Assembly (NCBI GenBank): GCA_031472005.1
Contig: PZJY01000001.1
Location: forward strand, 1,736,001-1,800,000
Origin: Tetracladium setigerum
Lineage: Eukaryota; Ascomycota; Leotiomycetes; Helotiales
Length of the DNA: 64,000 nt
Reading direction: 5' to 3'
Position 1 is the stretch's first letter; every line of letters begins with the position of its first letter. The notes beneath the pieces are model-generated. The model was not told the origin of the DNA. It did not search any database and saw only the letters and a program-made list of their open reading frames with translations. Positions 43,679-54,367 of the stretch are shown piece by piece. The position numbers were made by a program, and so were the translations under genes.

Positions 43679-44914
43679 CTAATTGGCATTGCAAGCCTCA
43701 TGACTGGTGTATCCCCACTGATCTGTCCACCCGGTGAAGCGGTCGATGACAAGGGGATCGACGCCGCGATTTGTCTTCACGAAAATGGTATCATACGGAT
43801 GGAAGTCCATTCCATAGTACTTCTTATGCCCCTGGAGATCCTCGCCCCCAAGACACTCCGTTTCGAAGTGCTCGCTGCTGTGATATGCCATCATCATCGG
43901 GTCAACTCTGTACCCGGCCGTTTCGAGCAGACCTGTGGCATAGACTTCAATAGCGACTGCGTCCCAGTATTCATGTGGGCAGGAATTAATGCCTGCATGT
44001 TTCATTTTGGGGACTGGACGAGTGTCTTTGCCGGCGAGGATCTTCTCGTACTCCTCCACGAGAGAGGCGGAAGGGAAAAGTAGAATTTCCATGCCAATAC
44101 GGTCGGTGGCCCAGATCATAGATTGGACATGGGGTCGAGGGCCACAGTTCATAGACATTCCAACAAGCTGTCTCTATTAGCGAGATTCTCTAGTCAAGAA
44201 GAATATAGACGCTACCTTTGTCTCGTTCGTCACCTTGCCAAGATACCTCTCGCTCCAACAATCCTTCGCCCAATACGGCATGAAAGGCCCCGAATACTCG
44301 AATTCATGGTAATATACTTTTTGTACTTCTTATAAAAATCATTGGTTGTCAACACCTCGGCGAACGCTCCCAAGTCATAGCAATCGTTTGCTCTCCTTAT
44401 AAACCGGATATTGCCTGCGACCGGCAACAGCAGGTCGGCGTTTGTATCACCGTTGAAGACAAACAGGAAATCGGCATTGTTATGCAGCGCATGCTTCAGG
44501 TAAAAGATCAGGTTCTTGCGCGCGAGCTCGGTCTCGAAGAAGGCGTACAAGACGAGAGGCCTATCGGTAACATAGTCGGGATCGTTCTCGTGGCCGATGA
44601 AGGAGGCAAAGGGTGCGAATGTGGGAGGCCAAGTTATTGAGGTAGTGATGCCTGTTGGAGATCCAATATGTTCCATCGGGTGGTCCTGCTTCCAGTCAGC
44701 TCCAACTTCCTTTTCGTCGATGCGACTTTCATCCGATGTCACTATTGCCGTCACACCGCATCAGTTGTGCACTGGAACTTACTGCGTTCGCGCTCGCAGG
44801 AAACACATTGAGTCGTAAGCCCGCGGACCACGATGACCAGATCAGGAGCAAGCTGACAAAGGCTGCTATCCAGGGCAGGCGGCTTTTCGCCTGGGGCGAT
44901 AGCTTATTATACAT
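43679..44914 (-). CDS. Type II membrane glycosyltransferase-like protein (frame break)
   Basis: About 370 residues. A short N-terminus and one signal-anchor helix (LPWIAAFVSLLLIWSSWSAG) indicate a Golgi-type type II protein. The luminal part has RPLVLYAFFETELARKNLIF, HNNADFLFVFNGDTNADLLL, then RRANDCYDLGAFAEVL, KYKKYITMNSSIRG and MNCGPRPHVQSMIWATDRIG. These motifs resemble a fungal family annotated as glycosyltransferase or capsule-type polysaccharide biosynthesis protein; I do not know a tested activity. After NSSIRG the expected PFMPYWAKDCWSERYLGKV is one base out of frame at the CCCC run 44288-44291 (plus strand), where a fifth base is expected. Intron 1 (about 44784-44716) and the intron after NETK (about 44206-44175) close in frame. 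Confidence 0.8.
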
Positions 44915-44929
44915 GATGTTTGGCGGTGC

Positions 44930-45830
44930 GAAAATGCAACGATTCCACGGAGAGGAAGACAAAGAGCGTGGAAGGTGAAATCTCGTGGGAGAGAAGGAAA
45001 ACAAGAAATAAGGAACACAAGGAAGAAGCAATAAGGAAAACATAAGAGGAAGTTGATTCAAAGGAGAAGCTATTGTTGGGGCACAGAAAGTTGCCAAGCT
45101 GGTCCTCGCTAAAAGCGAGAGGTGATAGGTACGTAACGTTCCAGATGCACCAGATGGTTGACCCAAGATTACTTCGTATTTTCAAAGAGGCGCATCATGG
45201 CCGTTGAAGATATACATTTAGCCAAGCAGATTTTCGCTTCAACACCAGCAACAGGTACTGAATTTCGCTATTATGTGAGAGAACAGGAAATATTTTAGGT
45301 ATATTTCAAGTGCGAGGGAGAGTGAATCCTGTGTGAAGACAAGAAAATAAGGACTAATGAGAACGTAAGAGGATGTTGATTATTCAAAACAGAAGCTATT
45401 GCTGAGGCACAGAAATTTGCCAAGCTAGCCCATCCTACAGGTGATACGTCTTAAACCCAAAACTACTTAGTGTTCTAACTATTCTTGAACAGGTAGGTCG
45501 AAGTCGATGAGATATATCTCCGGCCAAGCAGACTCTCGCTTCCACAGTAGCAACACATACCTCTCTGTTAAAAATGCAGAGAACAGGGAGAATAGTAGGC
45601 ATATACCAAATATATACGCAGAAAAACTACCTAAAAGTGCCCAGGTGAAAACAAGCAACTCAAGATTCATGCATAGGTAAGAAAACATATGATGTATCAC
45701 TTTACTGGTAAGGAAGGTGCATGTTCTTTGAAACCCTGGAAGGACTATGCAGATTGTGGAATGTGGAGATGACTCTCGCCTCAACCAGGAGATCCAGAAC
45801 AATGACGACGACTGGCACTATATATTAAAA
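44930..45830. repeat. Degenerate tandem repeat, units of about 300-330 bp
   Basis: Blocks recur with the same order and strong but imperfect identity. AGAAGCTATT followed by TTGCCAAGCT occurs at 45064 and 45391 (offset 327). GCCAAGCAGA followed by TCGCTTC occurs at 45221 and 45523 (offset 302). The segment starting GTGAAAACAAG at about 45643 resembles GTGAAGACAAG at about 45333, and a GACTCTCGCC block recurs near 45765, giving a third weaker unit. Minus-strand frames in units 1 and 3 are hydrophobic and share composition, but no intact gene is evident. Confidence 0.65.
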
Positions 45831-46441
45831 ACAAGTTGTCATATTCTCCTTTTAATCGACTCTGAGTGGAGATATGGAGTGTGGAGATCGAAAATCAAGT
45901 AAGCTATTTGGGAGACTGAACCCCACAATCAACTGCTAACAGTCGGTTCGGCCTCCTGTAATTTAATTTACTCGTGCCTCGCTTACACGAGGAGGATGAA
46001 TCGACTACCTACCTATAGGTAAGGTACCAAGGTACCTACCTATTTAGATGATAGTGAGAAAGCTGTTCTATTTTGAGAGGGGGCCGACCCAGAGCTGAAA
46101 GTTTTGAACTTGGCTGCACTAATCCCAAATAGGTTAAGCTGATAGATAGATATGCTGACCAATCTCTAGCAACAACGGTCTAAGTCACGTGGCAGAGCAC
46201 CAACGCCAAGGTGGTCAGCCTCCACGCGTAATTCTCCTTCATTCGCTTGCTTGTTCCCGGAGCCAAGGTCAGTCAGCGCTTGGTTCTCGTATTCTCAGGA
46301 ACATCGTGATGTTTGGGGTTCCCATCGTATGCTTCATTTCTTAGATTTCCTATTTCTTCCTCTTTTTCCTTCTGCCGTTCTTTAGGTCTTTCCCATACAC
46401 TCGTTTTACCCCAGTCTCTCGTTTTGTTTGCATCTTCAAAA
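45831..46441. other. Promoter region of GH76 gene, no other gene
   Basis: Pyrimidine-rich leader (about 46320-46400) before the GH76 start codon. Otherwise nothing recognised. Confidence 0.4.
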
Positions 46442-47834
46442 ATGGTGCAGCTCCACAAACTCCTTGCCCTCGCGGCCATTACAATCCTTCCAGTCCAAAG
46501 CATTGAGTTGAACACTGACGATTTTGGTACGGGCTGGCCCCGACGATATCGTCACTACATGGGCTGACAATCTATCAATAGCTTCTATCCGAACAGCAGC
46601 CTCTGGCATCGCCAAAGGTCTGATCAACCTCTACGATGGCAACAAGGAAGGCGGCGTCCCTGGAATACTTCCGTCTCCGCATTATTTCTGGCAAGGAGGA
46701 GCTATGTTCGACGTGTTGGTTCAGTATTACAGTCTGACGGGGGATGACGAATTCAACGATATTGTGAGCCAGGCTCTGCTGTTCCAACAGGGTGACGGGA
46801 ATTACATGCCAAAGAACCAAACGGCTTCTTTAGGAAACGACGATCAATCTACGTGGGCACTTGCTGCACTCTCAGCAGCAGAGGCGAAATTCCCAGGGGA
46901 AAGCAAGCCAACTTGGCTTGACCTCGCAGTTAACGTCTTCAACAGCCAGGTTCAACGTTGGGACGATGCCGCCTGCGGTGGGGGTTTACGCTGGCAGATA
47001 TTCCTATTCAACAACGGCTACAACTACAAGAATTCTGTCACGAATGGGCAGTTTTTCCAATTGGCATCGCGTCTTGCACATATCACTGGCAACACCACCT
47101 ATTCTGACTGGGCCACCAAATCTTATGACTGGTCGAAGAAGATTGGGTTGATCGGCGATGATTGGAGCGTGTTTGATGGTGTGAACACCGGAGATGATTG
47201 TGGTACAGTGAACCGCAATCGGTGGAGCATTGTTGCAGGGACATACATCACAGGAGCTGCAGCTTTGTACAACATTACTACTGGAGATACCCAAAATAAA
47301 TGGAAGGGTGTACTCGATGGTCTTTTGGAGAAGAATCTTGGCTTCTTCTTCCCGAATGGGATTGCCACAGAGATCTGTGAAGCCTCCGGTACATGCAACA
47401 TAGATCATCGAGGCTTCAAGGGTTTGCTAGCTCATCAGCTTGTGGACGCAGTGAAGGTTGCCCCATATATCTCTGAGACGATCCGTCCTCTTTTGGTCTC
47501 ATCTGCCAAAGCCGCTGCCAATACCTGTGATGCTGCTGGAGACAACTGTCTCTTTACTTGGAATGCGACTGCAACCAGAAGCAATCTCACGGGAATAGGA
47601 GAGCAATACAATGCTCTGAGTTACGTCCAAGCATTACTTTTCTGGGATTCAAAGGCAAGTGTGTCCACTGGAAACGCCACGGCATCAGAATCCGGAAGTT
47701 CAACATCTGGAAACCCTTCTGCTACTGGCAGTGGAAGCGCAGCTTCCGTTACACCTAACAGCTCGGGATCCCTTGGTGCGGGAAATGCCGTCATGGCAAT
47801 TGGTGGGGTGTTGGCCTTGATGTTGGCATTGTAG
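46442..47834 (+). CDS. GH76 family, Dfg5/Dcw1-like GPI-anchored mannanase/transglycosidase
   Basis: About 442 residues in two exons. Signal peptide MVQLHKLLALAAITILPVQS. A 65-bp intron (about 46528-46592) joins TDDF to ASIRTAASGIAKGLINLYDG. Alpha-helical GH76 catalytic core: PHYFWQGGAMFDVLVQYYSL, then GNDDQSTWALAALSAAE (the usual Asp-Asp pair is in this DDQ motif) and CGGGLRWQIFLFNNGYNYKN. The C-terminus is Ser/Gly/Thr-rich and ends in a hydrophobic tail (NAVMAIGGVLALMLAL), a typical GPI-anchor signal. Dfg5/Dcw1-type enzymes attach GPI mannoproteins to cell-wall glucan and are important for hyphal growth. Confidence 0.95.
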
Positions 47835-48617
47835 GAGTTGTGAGAGATATGAATTTTTCAGAACGTGGAGTCACAATAATAATTTCATTCGAGGACTTGA
47901 GATAGGTCAACCTAGGTATCTAGGTACATATGTCACCATCTCTACCTCTGAACCGAGTCTTCGTTCCCACAGCGGCTGTCCTTCTTCCTTCTCTCCAGCC
48001 TAATTGCAAGCGCGGGGCTCTTCGTAGTGTTGAATTCAGACCGTCACCAAAGAATTGTCCATATATTCCAGTTCAGGCTCATCTCCGTCACGTAAATGAT
48101 ATATTAAAATTACAGTCCCAATCGGCTCAGTCTGAAACCAGCGCACTGCGGGGAATTTCTACCCCGCCATTTCCGCCCTCTGTCCCAGAAAAAAGGTTTC
48201 CTCCTTCCTTCCGACCTTTTCGATATATTTCAGCAATTTAGTGATTATAGCTCAAAATGCTATTAGAGCATGTTAAAGGTGTAAGATAAAGAGAGAAATG
48301 CTCTTCCCCACACTCTCGCAATTCAGGCTGTAGTGCAGATCTCCACCCCATCAAATTCAGGGGCATTGTTTGCGAGCCCCTCCCAAGCTTTTTTCATGTC
48401 AGATGTTTCCAATACTTTAGAGTTATATTAAAAAGTCGACCGATATCCGATTGTGACGGCAAGGCATTCCGGTATATATTAACGGTATAGTCCTCTCCCA
48501 CTTCTTTGCAGCGCATTGTTTAAATACGTTCGTTTTCTGCCTTTCCTTTTTTTTATCTTCTAAATCGTCGCTCTGGTAGTTTTTCTCAACATCGTTTGTC
48601 ATATATTTTTCTCAGAG
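47835..48617. promoter_or_regulatory. Promoter region of the xylanase gene
   Basis: 783 bp between the GH76 stop and the xylanase start. It has a single CreA-type GCGGGG at 48012-48017 and the inverted pair at 48148-48167. A TATA-like ggtatatatt lies at about 48471-48480, followed by a T/C-rich leader. Confidence 0.55.
48148..48167. promoter_or_regulatory. Paired CreA/CRE1-type sites (GCGGGG-N8-CCCCGC)
   Basis: Perfect inverted repeat of GCGGGG with an 8-base spacer, 451 bp upstream of the xylanase ATG. It fits the SYGGRG consensus of the carbon catabolite repressor CreA/CRE1, which is known to act best on paired sites, for example in xylanase promoters of Aspergillus and Trichoderma. Confidence 0.65.
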
Positions 48618-50711
48618 ATGGTTTCTTCAAAAGTTTCTCTAGCCACTGTGCTTTCTGTTCTTGCTGCACCATCCGTGGTGTTTGCTCAGGCTGGTCCTTG
48701 GGAGAAGTGTAGGATTTTTGCGCTTGAAAGGGCATGTGAACTCTGCTAATATGGTTTGACAGGTGGCGGATCTCCCTGGACTGGACCAACTACCTGCGTT
48801 GCAGGCTGGACTTGTGTATTTTCAAAGTATGTGAACTCCCAATTCTGATCAAAAGATTGACAATTAATATCTAAACAGCACCTGTAAGTGTTACAAATGT
48901 GCCAGAGAAAGTTCTGGGCGACAATTAACAAAACAAAAGGGTATTCGCAATGCCTTCAAGTCACCGGAACCACAACCACTACTCTCCGAACCACAACCTC
49001 TTCTTCCACCACTGTCAGAACTAGCAGCACTACAACCCCAATCGTAGTAACTACGACATCAAGCCGTACATCCAGCGCCGTCACAACCCTCGCCACCACG
49101 ACACGAACGACCACGGGCTCAGCAGCCGGCTCTACCAGCGTAGACGCCAAATTCAAAGCCCGAGGAAAGCAATACTTCGGTGTTGCCACTGACCGCAACC
49201 GTCTGACAGCCGGTTCGGATGTCGTTATCCAACAGAGATTTGGGCAGGTAACTCCTGAGAATTCGATGAAATGGGAGAGCATTGAGCGTACGTTCTTCCC
49301 CCCCCCCCCACCAAAAACAAAATTCTTTCGCCGGCTTTTGGAGACGATGAATGATAGATAGATGTATCGATGAATATCTCAGAGTTGAACGCGTTGCTGA
49401 CTTTTGAAATTAAATATAGCAACCAGAGGAACCTTCAATTGGGCCACCGCAGATTACCTTGTCGACTGGGCTATTGCTAACAACAAGACCATTCGTGGAC
49501 ACACGCTTGTCTGGCACTCTCAACTACCAGCTTGGGTTTCGGCCATCACTGATAGAACTGATTTGATCTCGGTCATCGAGACGCATATCGCTGCTGTGGT
49601 GGGCAGATATAAGGGAAAGATCTTCCACTGGGTGAGTTTCCATAGTCTCCTACCTATCTCTCGTACCACTCATACATCTCTACTCTGTTACCTGAGATTC
49701 TGTTTTAGATTGTCTAGAGCTTTCTTTAATCAAAACATGAATGATCAATCGTTACTCTACCTACCTAGGTACATCAGGAAACCTCAACTGACCGCAACCC
49801 CTTGCCTGAATAGGACGTTCTCAACGAAATCTTCACCGAACAAGGTGGCCTCCGCGACTCCGTCTTCTCTCGCGTCCTGGGCGAAGATTTCGTAGGCATC
49901 GCATTCCGCGCTGCTCGTCTTGCTGATCCAGCTTGCAAGTTGTATATCAATGATTACAAGTACATCACCCTCCACACCCTCACTTCAATTCCGACCCACA
50001 CTTACATACATCCGTGTTCGTTACCATTTCTAACATAAATTGTGTGATGAAATAGTCTCGACTCAGCAACTTACCCCAAAGTCACAGTTGGCATGGTGGC
50101 AAATGTCAACAAGTGGCTCGCGGCTGGCATTCCTATTGATGGCATTGGTACGTTTATTAGTTATCCTTTTCCCCTCTCCACCTTTTCCTCTTTTTCTTCC
50201 CCCTTCTTCCTTCCTTTCTCTCTCTTTTTCCAAAAACAAAATCAAAAACTAACTATCCAATTCGTGATATAGGATCGCAAGCCCATCTCCAAGCCGGCAT
50301 GGGCAGTGCTCAAGCCGGAGCTCTCAATGCCCTCGCAGCGTCAAACGTCGCTGAAGTTGCCTTGACCGAAATCGATATCGTTGGTGCCGCAGCTACTGAT
50401 TATGTTAACGTATGTTGCCTCTCTTCTCCTCTGTCGCCCCGAAATAATCCACGACCCCTTCTGCCTTTCCCCTTCCTTTCCCCTTTACCATCCACCAAAC
50501 CAAACCAACCCACCCCAAATTTCCCCTTAATACAAATGCTAACCTATTTCTTCAGACAATCAACGCCTGCCTCAACCAACCCAAATGCGTAGGTGTAACC
50601 GTCTGGGGCGTTCGCGACCCAGACAGTTGGCGGGCGAGCAGCACTCCGTTGCTGTTTGATGCGAATTTTGCGCCTAAGCCTGCTTATGATGCTATTTTGG
50701 CTGCTTTGTAG
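48618..50711 (+). CDS. GH10 endo-1,4-beta-xylanase with N-terminal CBM1
   Basis: About 400 residues over nine exons. Signal peptide MVSSKVSLATVLSVLAAPSV. The CBM1 is spread over several small exons: GPWEK, CGGSPWTGPTTCVAGWTCVF, SNT and WYSQCLQV, with all cysteines present. A Thr/Ser linker follows. The GH10 barrel begins KARGKQYFGVATDRNRL; conserved motifs are QVTPENSMKWESIEP, RGHTLVWHSQLPAWV, IFHWDVLNEIFTEQGGLRDS with the acid/base Glu in LNE, and AEVALTEIDIVGAAATDY with the nucleophile Glu in LTEID. The end is GVTVWGVRDPDSWRASSTPL. All intron phases close to one frame ending TAG at 50711. The intron after WESIE contains a long C tract. Expected extracellular xylan degradation under carbon repression. 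Confidence 0.95.
49298..49309. repeat. Poly-C tract inside a xylanase intron
   Basis: A run of at least ten C shortly after a GTACGT donor. Length may be unreliable. Confidence 0.7.
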
Positions 50712-51352
50712 TCTGGTTGCTTGAGCAAGAAAATGGTTGGAAATGGGATGTGATGAGGTGGTGAGATGGGATGAGATGAGAGAGAGGTGGAGGGGTGTAT
50801 ATAAGAAGGTTGCTGGTTCTAGTTTGTGATTTGGTGGATTGGTGTATGTAGATAGGCAGATTTGTTTCGCTTCAATTCAAGTATATATTCTTTGAGGAAA
50901 ATGAACACGGGGGTTGTACGTCTTTTTCGGGGTGGGGATGTATAGAGAGACGGGAGGGAGGTAGAGACAGAGAAAGTCAAGTTACACGAAATCCCACCCC
51001 CCAAGACATCCGCGATTGCACCAGAAGATCACAAATACTATTTGAACCTTCTCAAAATGCAAAAATAATTTCTTTTTCGTATTATTATACACGCTATGAT
51101 AAGGCGCTAAGTACCTAAGTGGCAAAGAAGCCGAACTAGCCGAGCCACAAAACAAACACACAAGGGTATCTAATCCTCCGCCAACTTTGCTTCCCTCCCT
51201 CGCAATAAACACACTAAAAACAAAACATATGCTAGCTAATAAGAGCAGTGCACCAACCAGGATGTCATTTTGCCAGTCAGCCAATTATTCTTCTCCCTTA
51301 TTCACAAGCATCATCACCTTTTTCACAAAGCAGTATGAGAGAAATCAAGCAC
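50712..51352. other. Convergent 3' region, no gene seen
   Basis: 641 bp between the xylanase stop and the ELMO gene stop. Purine-rich (GAGATGG repeats) near 50750-50800. No coding sequence supported. Confidence 0.45.
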
Positions 51353-53705
51353 TCAAATCGCAGCGTAAAAGTACTCCTCATCCAAGCCCTCCCGACTTGG
51401 CACGACCCCCTCCCCTCCCTCAACCTCTGCCTACTACCATCCTCATCATCCTCCTCCTCATCCTCCACTCTGACGTTCAACAAGCGAATTTTCAAGCCAT
51501 AATCCGCGACCAGCTCAATCATCTTATTAGTTTCCGTTGTGATTGGCTTCTGATTCATCAGCAGCAACAGGCCATCCAGCCACTCACTCGCTACACTGTT
51601 GTTCTCCGGATGGAGTGTCATGATAGGGCGTTCAGTGTCAGATGGTAGATCGGTGTAGGAGTGAATTGTGATTTTGGTGGTGGAGTGTTTGATTTTGGCG
51701 ATTTGTTTGAGGTTGTTCGGGGAGGGGCGTGTGGTGATTGTCGAGGTGGAGGATATGGATGAGGTTTCATCATCATCGTAGCGGTATCTTCCATTTCGAT
51801 GAAGCGCAGAGACATTCGATGCAACGGAACTGATCGTATTGAGATCGATCTTCTCGGGCAACATCTCAAGAGTAGGCGCTTGATCCGTTCTCGATGGGAA
51901 GTTGGCGTAATGAATATAGCGTCGATTGTGAGAGAGCCGAAGGAAGCGCCAGCCGGTGATTGATTCTGATTCCCCTTTCCGCAGGATGTTACGTTGGAAC
52001 CATGCACCCTCCAGAAGACAGCGTACACGTTGTTCTTTGACGAATTGGGTAGCCTCGTTGGAAAGCTCGGCGCGGATTTCTTGTAGATGATGGCCCCATT
52101 GCTCTTCGAATGTGATATCTAGTACCTCCATCTGAAGCTCTCGCAGGCGGGTATATTCGAATTCAGCAAGTTCTTCTTCAATGTCGGCAACGTCTTTGGT
52201 ACGAGTGGCTTGGCCAATTACCTGTTCGATGAGGATGCGGACCAACTCGGCGACTTTGTCAAAATCATTTTGCTCGGCTCCGGTGATCTTCCAGAGACGG
52301 AAGAAGGCGTGTATACTGGCAGTGTGTAGGCGAGACCATTGCAGAATGAGGGGCGGAATACTTTGTCATAGTTCCTCATACCGTCCAGAACCAAGTATGC
52401 TTTTGCATCTTCTACATCCGACTTCTCCACTTCGAAATGATCGTACAGGATGGTTGTAATTGCCAAGCTGACCCGGGCTATTGGACATCTCTCATGCATT
52501 GGTCTCGAGGACTGTTCCAACAGAAGCTTTTGAAAAGCGTCTTCCTCTTTCCGCACATAATCCGTCAGATCCATCATCCCCAAGAAACCGGTGTGATCGA
52601 ACTCCCAAGCTGGACTTTCTGTCTCAAAGCCTAATCGTCTCCATTTCTCTGGGTTGTGTCTTCGACTGCCTTTCCTCCCACCCAACTCACCTATCTCCTC
52701 TGCTCGATTTGTACTTCCCGCTTGCGAATGACTCGTCTCCTTCTTCTCCGGCGCGCTCATAAGATGCAACCCCTTCAATGCCCTCCTGTGCTCTGGTCTC
52801 TCCAAGTCAACCTGCACACCCCTCCACTTCCTCAGCAGCACCTTAGACAAACCTTGAAACTCCAACAGCGGATGTGCCAAATCCTGCAATGCCGAACTCT
52901 GCATCAGACCATATACCGCCTTCATGACCCCCAAGTCTTGCAGACGCTTCACGAATTTTGGCCATTCCTCACCAGTGCCACTGGACTTCACACTGCCATC
53001 CTTCTGGTGACCAGCATCATTCGTAATCGCATCCCGCATCAATGCATTCAGCAGCATTAACGCATTAGCACACAGCGCATGATCTGCGGAATGAAGCTGC
53101 GAAGCTACCATCTCAAAGAATTGCGGATAGACAGCCACAGCTGGCTTCAATGCACGAAATCCAAAATTGGTAGGGACTCTGATCTTGCCGGTTGATGATT
53201 GCGGATGGCTCACAATGGCCACAAGAATACCCATTGCGCCTCTCAAGATATTGACCAGCGGATGCGTAACGATAAGCTCAACCAGCCGTTCAACCAATTC
53301 GCCCGACCCGGATTGCTCAAAGATCTCCCATCCCATATCAACTTCCAGAAGTCGTGAGAGGGATTGAAGTGAGTAGGCAAGCGTATTTCCACCCGTTGTC
53401 ATAATGAGGCGACGAAGAATGCTGAGACCGCCGGAGACAATGAACTGATCTGCAAATGAGGGATCGTTTATAGAAGACTGGAGCTTGAAGACGGCCATTT
53501 TGCGCATGGCATCTTCGTCGCTCGAGAGGCGCGAGAGGAGGGAGGGGATGTCTGCAAGGTCCATGGTGAGCGACAGAGAGTCCGGTTCGGGATGCGTTTG
53601 GATGCGTGATTCCGGGTCAACTCGAGCATTTGTAGGATGAGAACCAAGGGGAATTGGCATAGGTTTGGAGGTTGTTGTGCGGCCTTCATCGCGATGTCGA
53701 GGCAT
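51353..53705 (-). CDS. ELMO-domain protein (CED-12/LmoA-like), two frame breaks
   Basis: About 785 residues. ELMO proteins pair with DOCK-type exchange factors to activate Rac GTPases; filamentous fungi have one such gene, linked to polarity. The N-terminal ARM-like part has DIPSLLSRLSSDEDAMRKMA and GGLSILRRLIMTTGGNTLAY. The ELMO domain contains WEFDHTGFLGMMDLTDYVRK and RCPIARVSLAITTILYDHF, then NYDKVFRP. A PH domain follows: GAWFQRNILRKGESESITGW, RFLRLSHNRRYIHYANFPSR. The frame breaks twice by one missing base: after NYDKVFRP at GGGG 52350-52353 (expected continuation LILQWSRLHTASIHAFFRLW), and near the C-terminus at CCCCC 51406-51410 (expected end VPSREGLDEEYFYAAI, stop at 51353). The end coordinate given assumes the family-like C-terminus. 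Confidence 0.9.
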
Positions 53706-54367
53706 TTTGGGGGAGACTGAGGTGCTGGGTGTCGCGACTGGGTCCGAGCGTTTTCAAGGGTTCGAGAGTTGTTCTCACTTTTGTCTCGGCAGGGGAGATG
53801 GAAACTTTTTAAAACTTCCCCAGCTGCACGGAACCAACATCTAGAAGCTAGCACTAGTTCCATCACGTGTGATCGAAGGGGGTTTCCGTGGTAACTATCG
53901 TCTTGCTAGTTCTGAGACAATAATACAGTTCAGTTCATAAACTGGAGAAGAGGTGGATACCTTTGTCAAACTGAACAAACGAACTTGTTCGCGCGCCACC
54001 AGTCCAGGGGTGTGAGAGAAAGATTCTGACTACAATATGGACAAGAAAACCACATTGTGCAATTAAGACAATCAAACTGTTGCACATTATTACTTCTCTA
54101 TATTCTAATATGTGCTCTAGAAATTTGCACTCTAAAGTTCTATCATTCTGTTCGTTCCCATCCAAGGGGTTTTCTAACATATTCCCCTGAACTGGAATAT
54201 CCACATCTCCAAATGTTTTCAATTCTCGTAGAAAATGGCTACATGCCATATCAAGCGTAAGAGACAAATGTCTTCCTGTCATTCCATCATCCAAAATCAT
54301 AACCAACACCCGCTAATGTCTCAGACCATTTTCTCTTTTCCCCCTATTTCCCGGTCTCGGCATCCAC
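53706..54367. other. ELMO promoter and channel 3' region
   Basis: 662 bp with no supported gene. Confidence 0.45.

Noticed and set aside
33840..52353. Programmed ribosomal frameshifting or a new decoding system as explanation for the frame breaks
   Set aside because: The sites share only a short G/C run, with no common slippery heptamer or stop-codon context. They occur in unrelated genes, including universal housekeeping ones, so sequence error is simpler.
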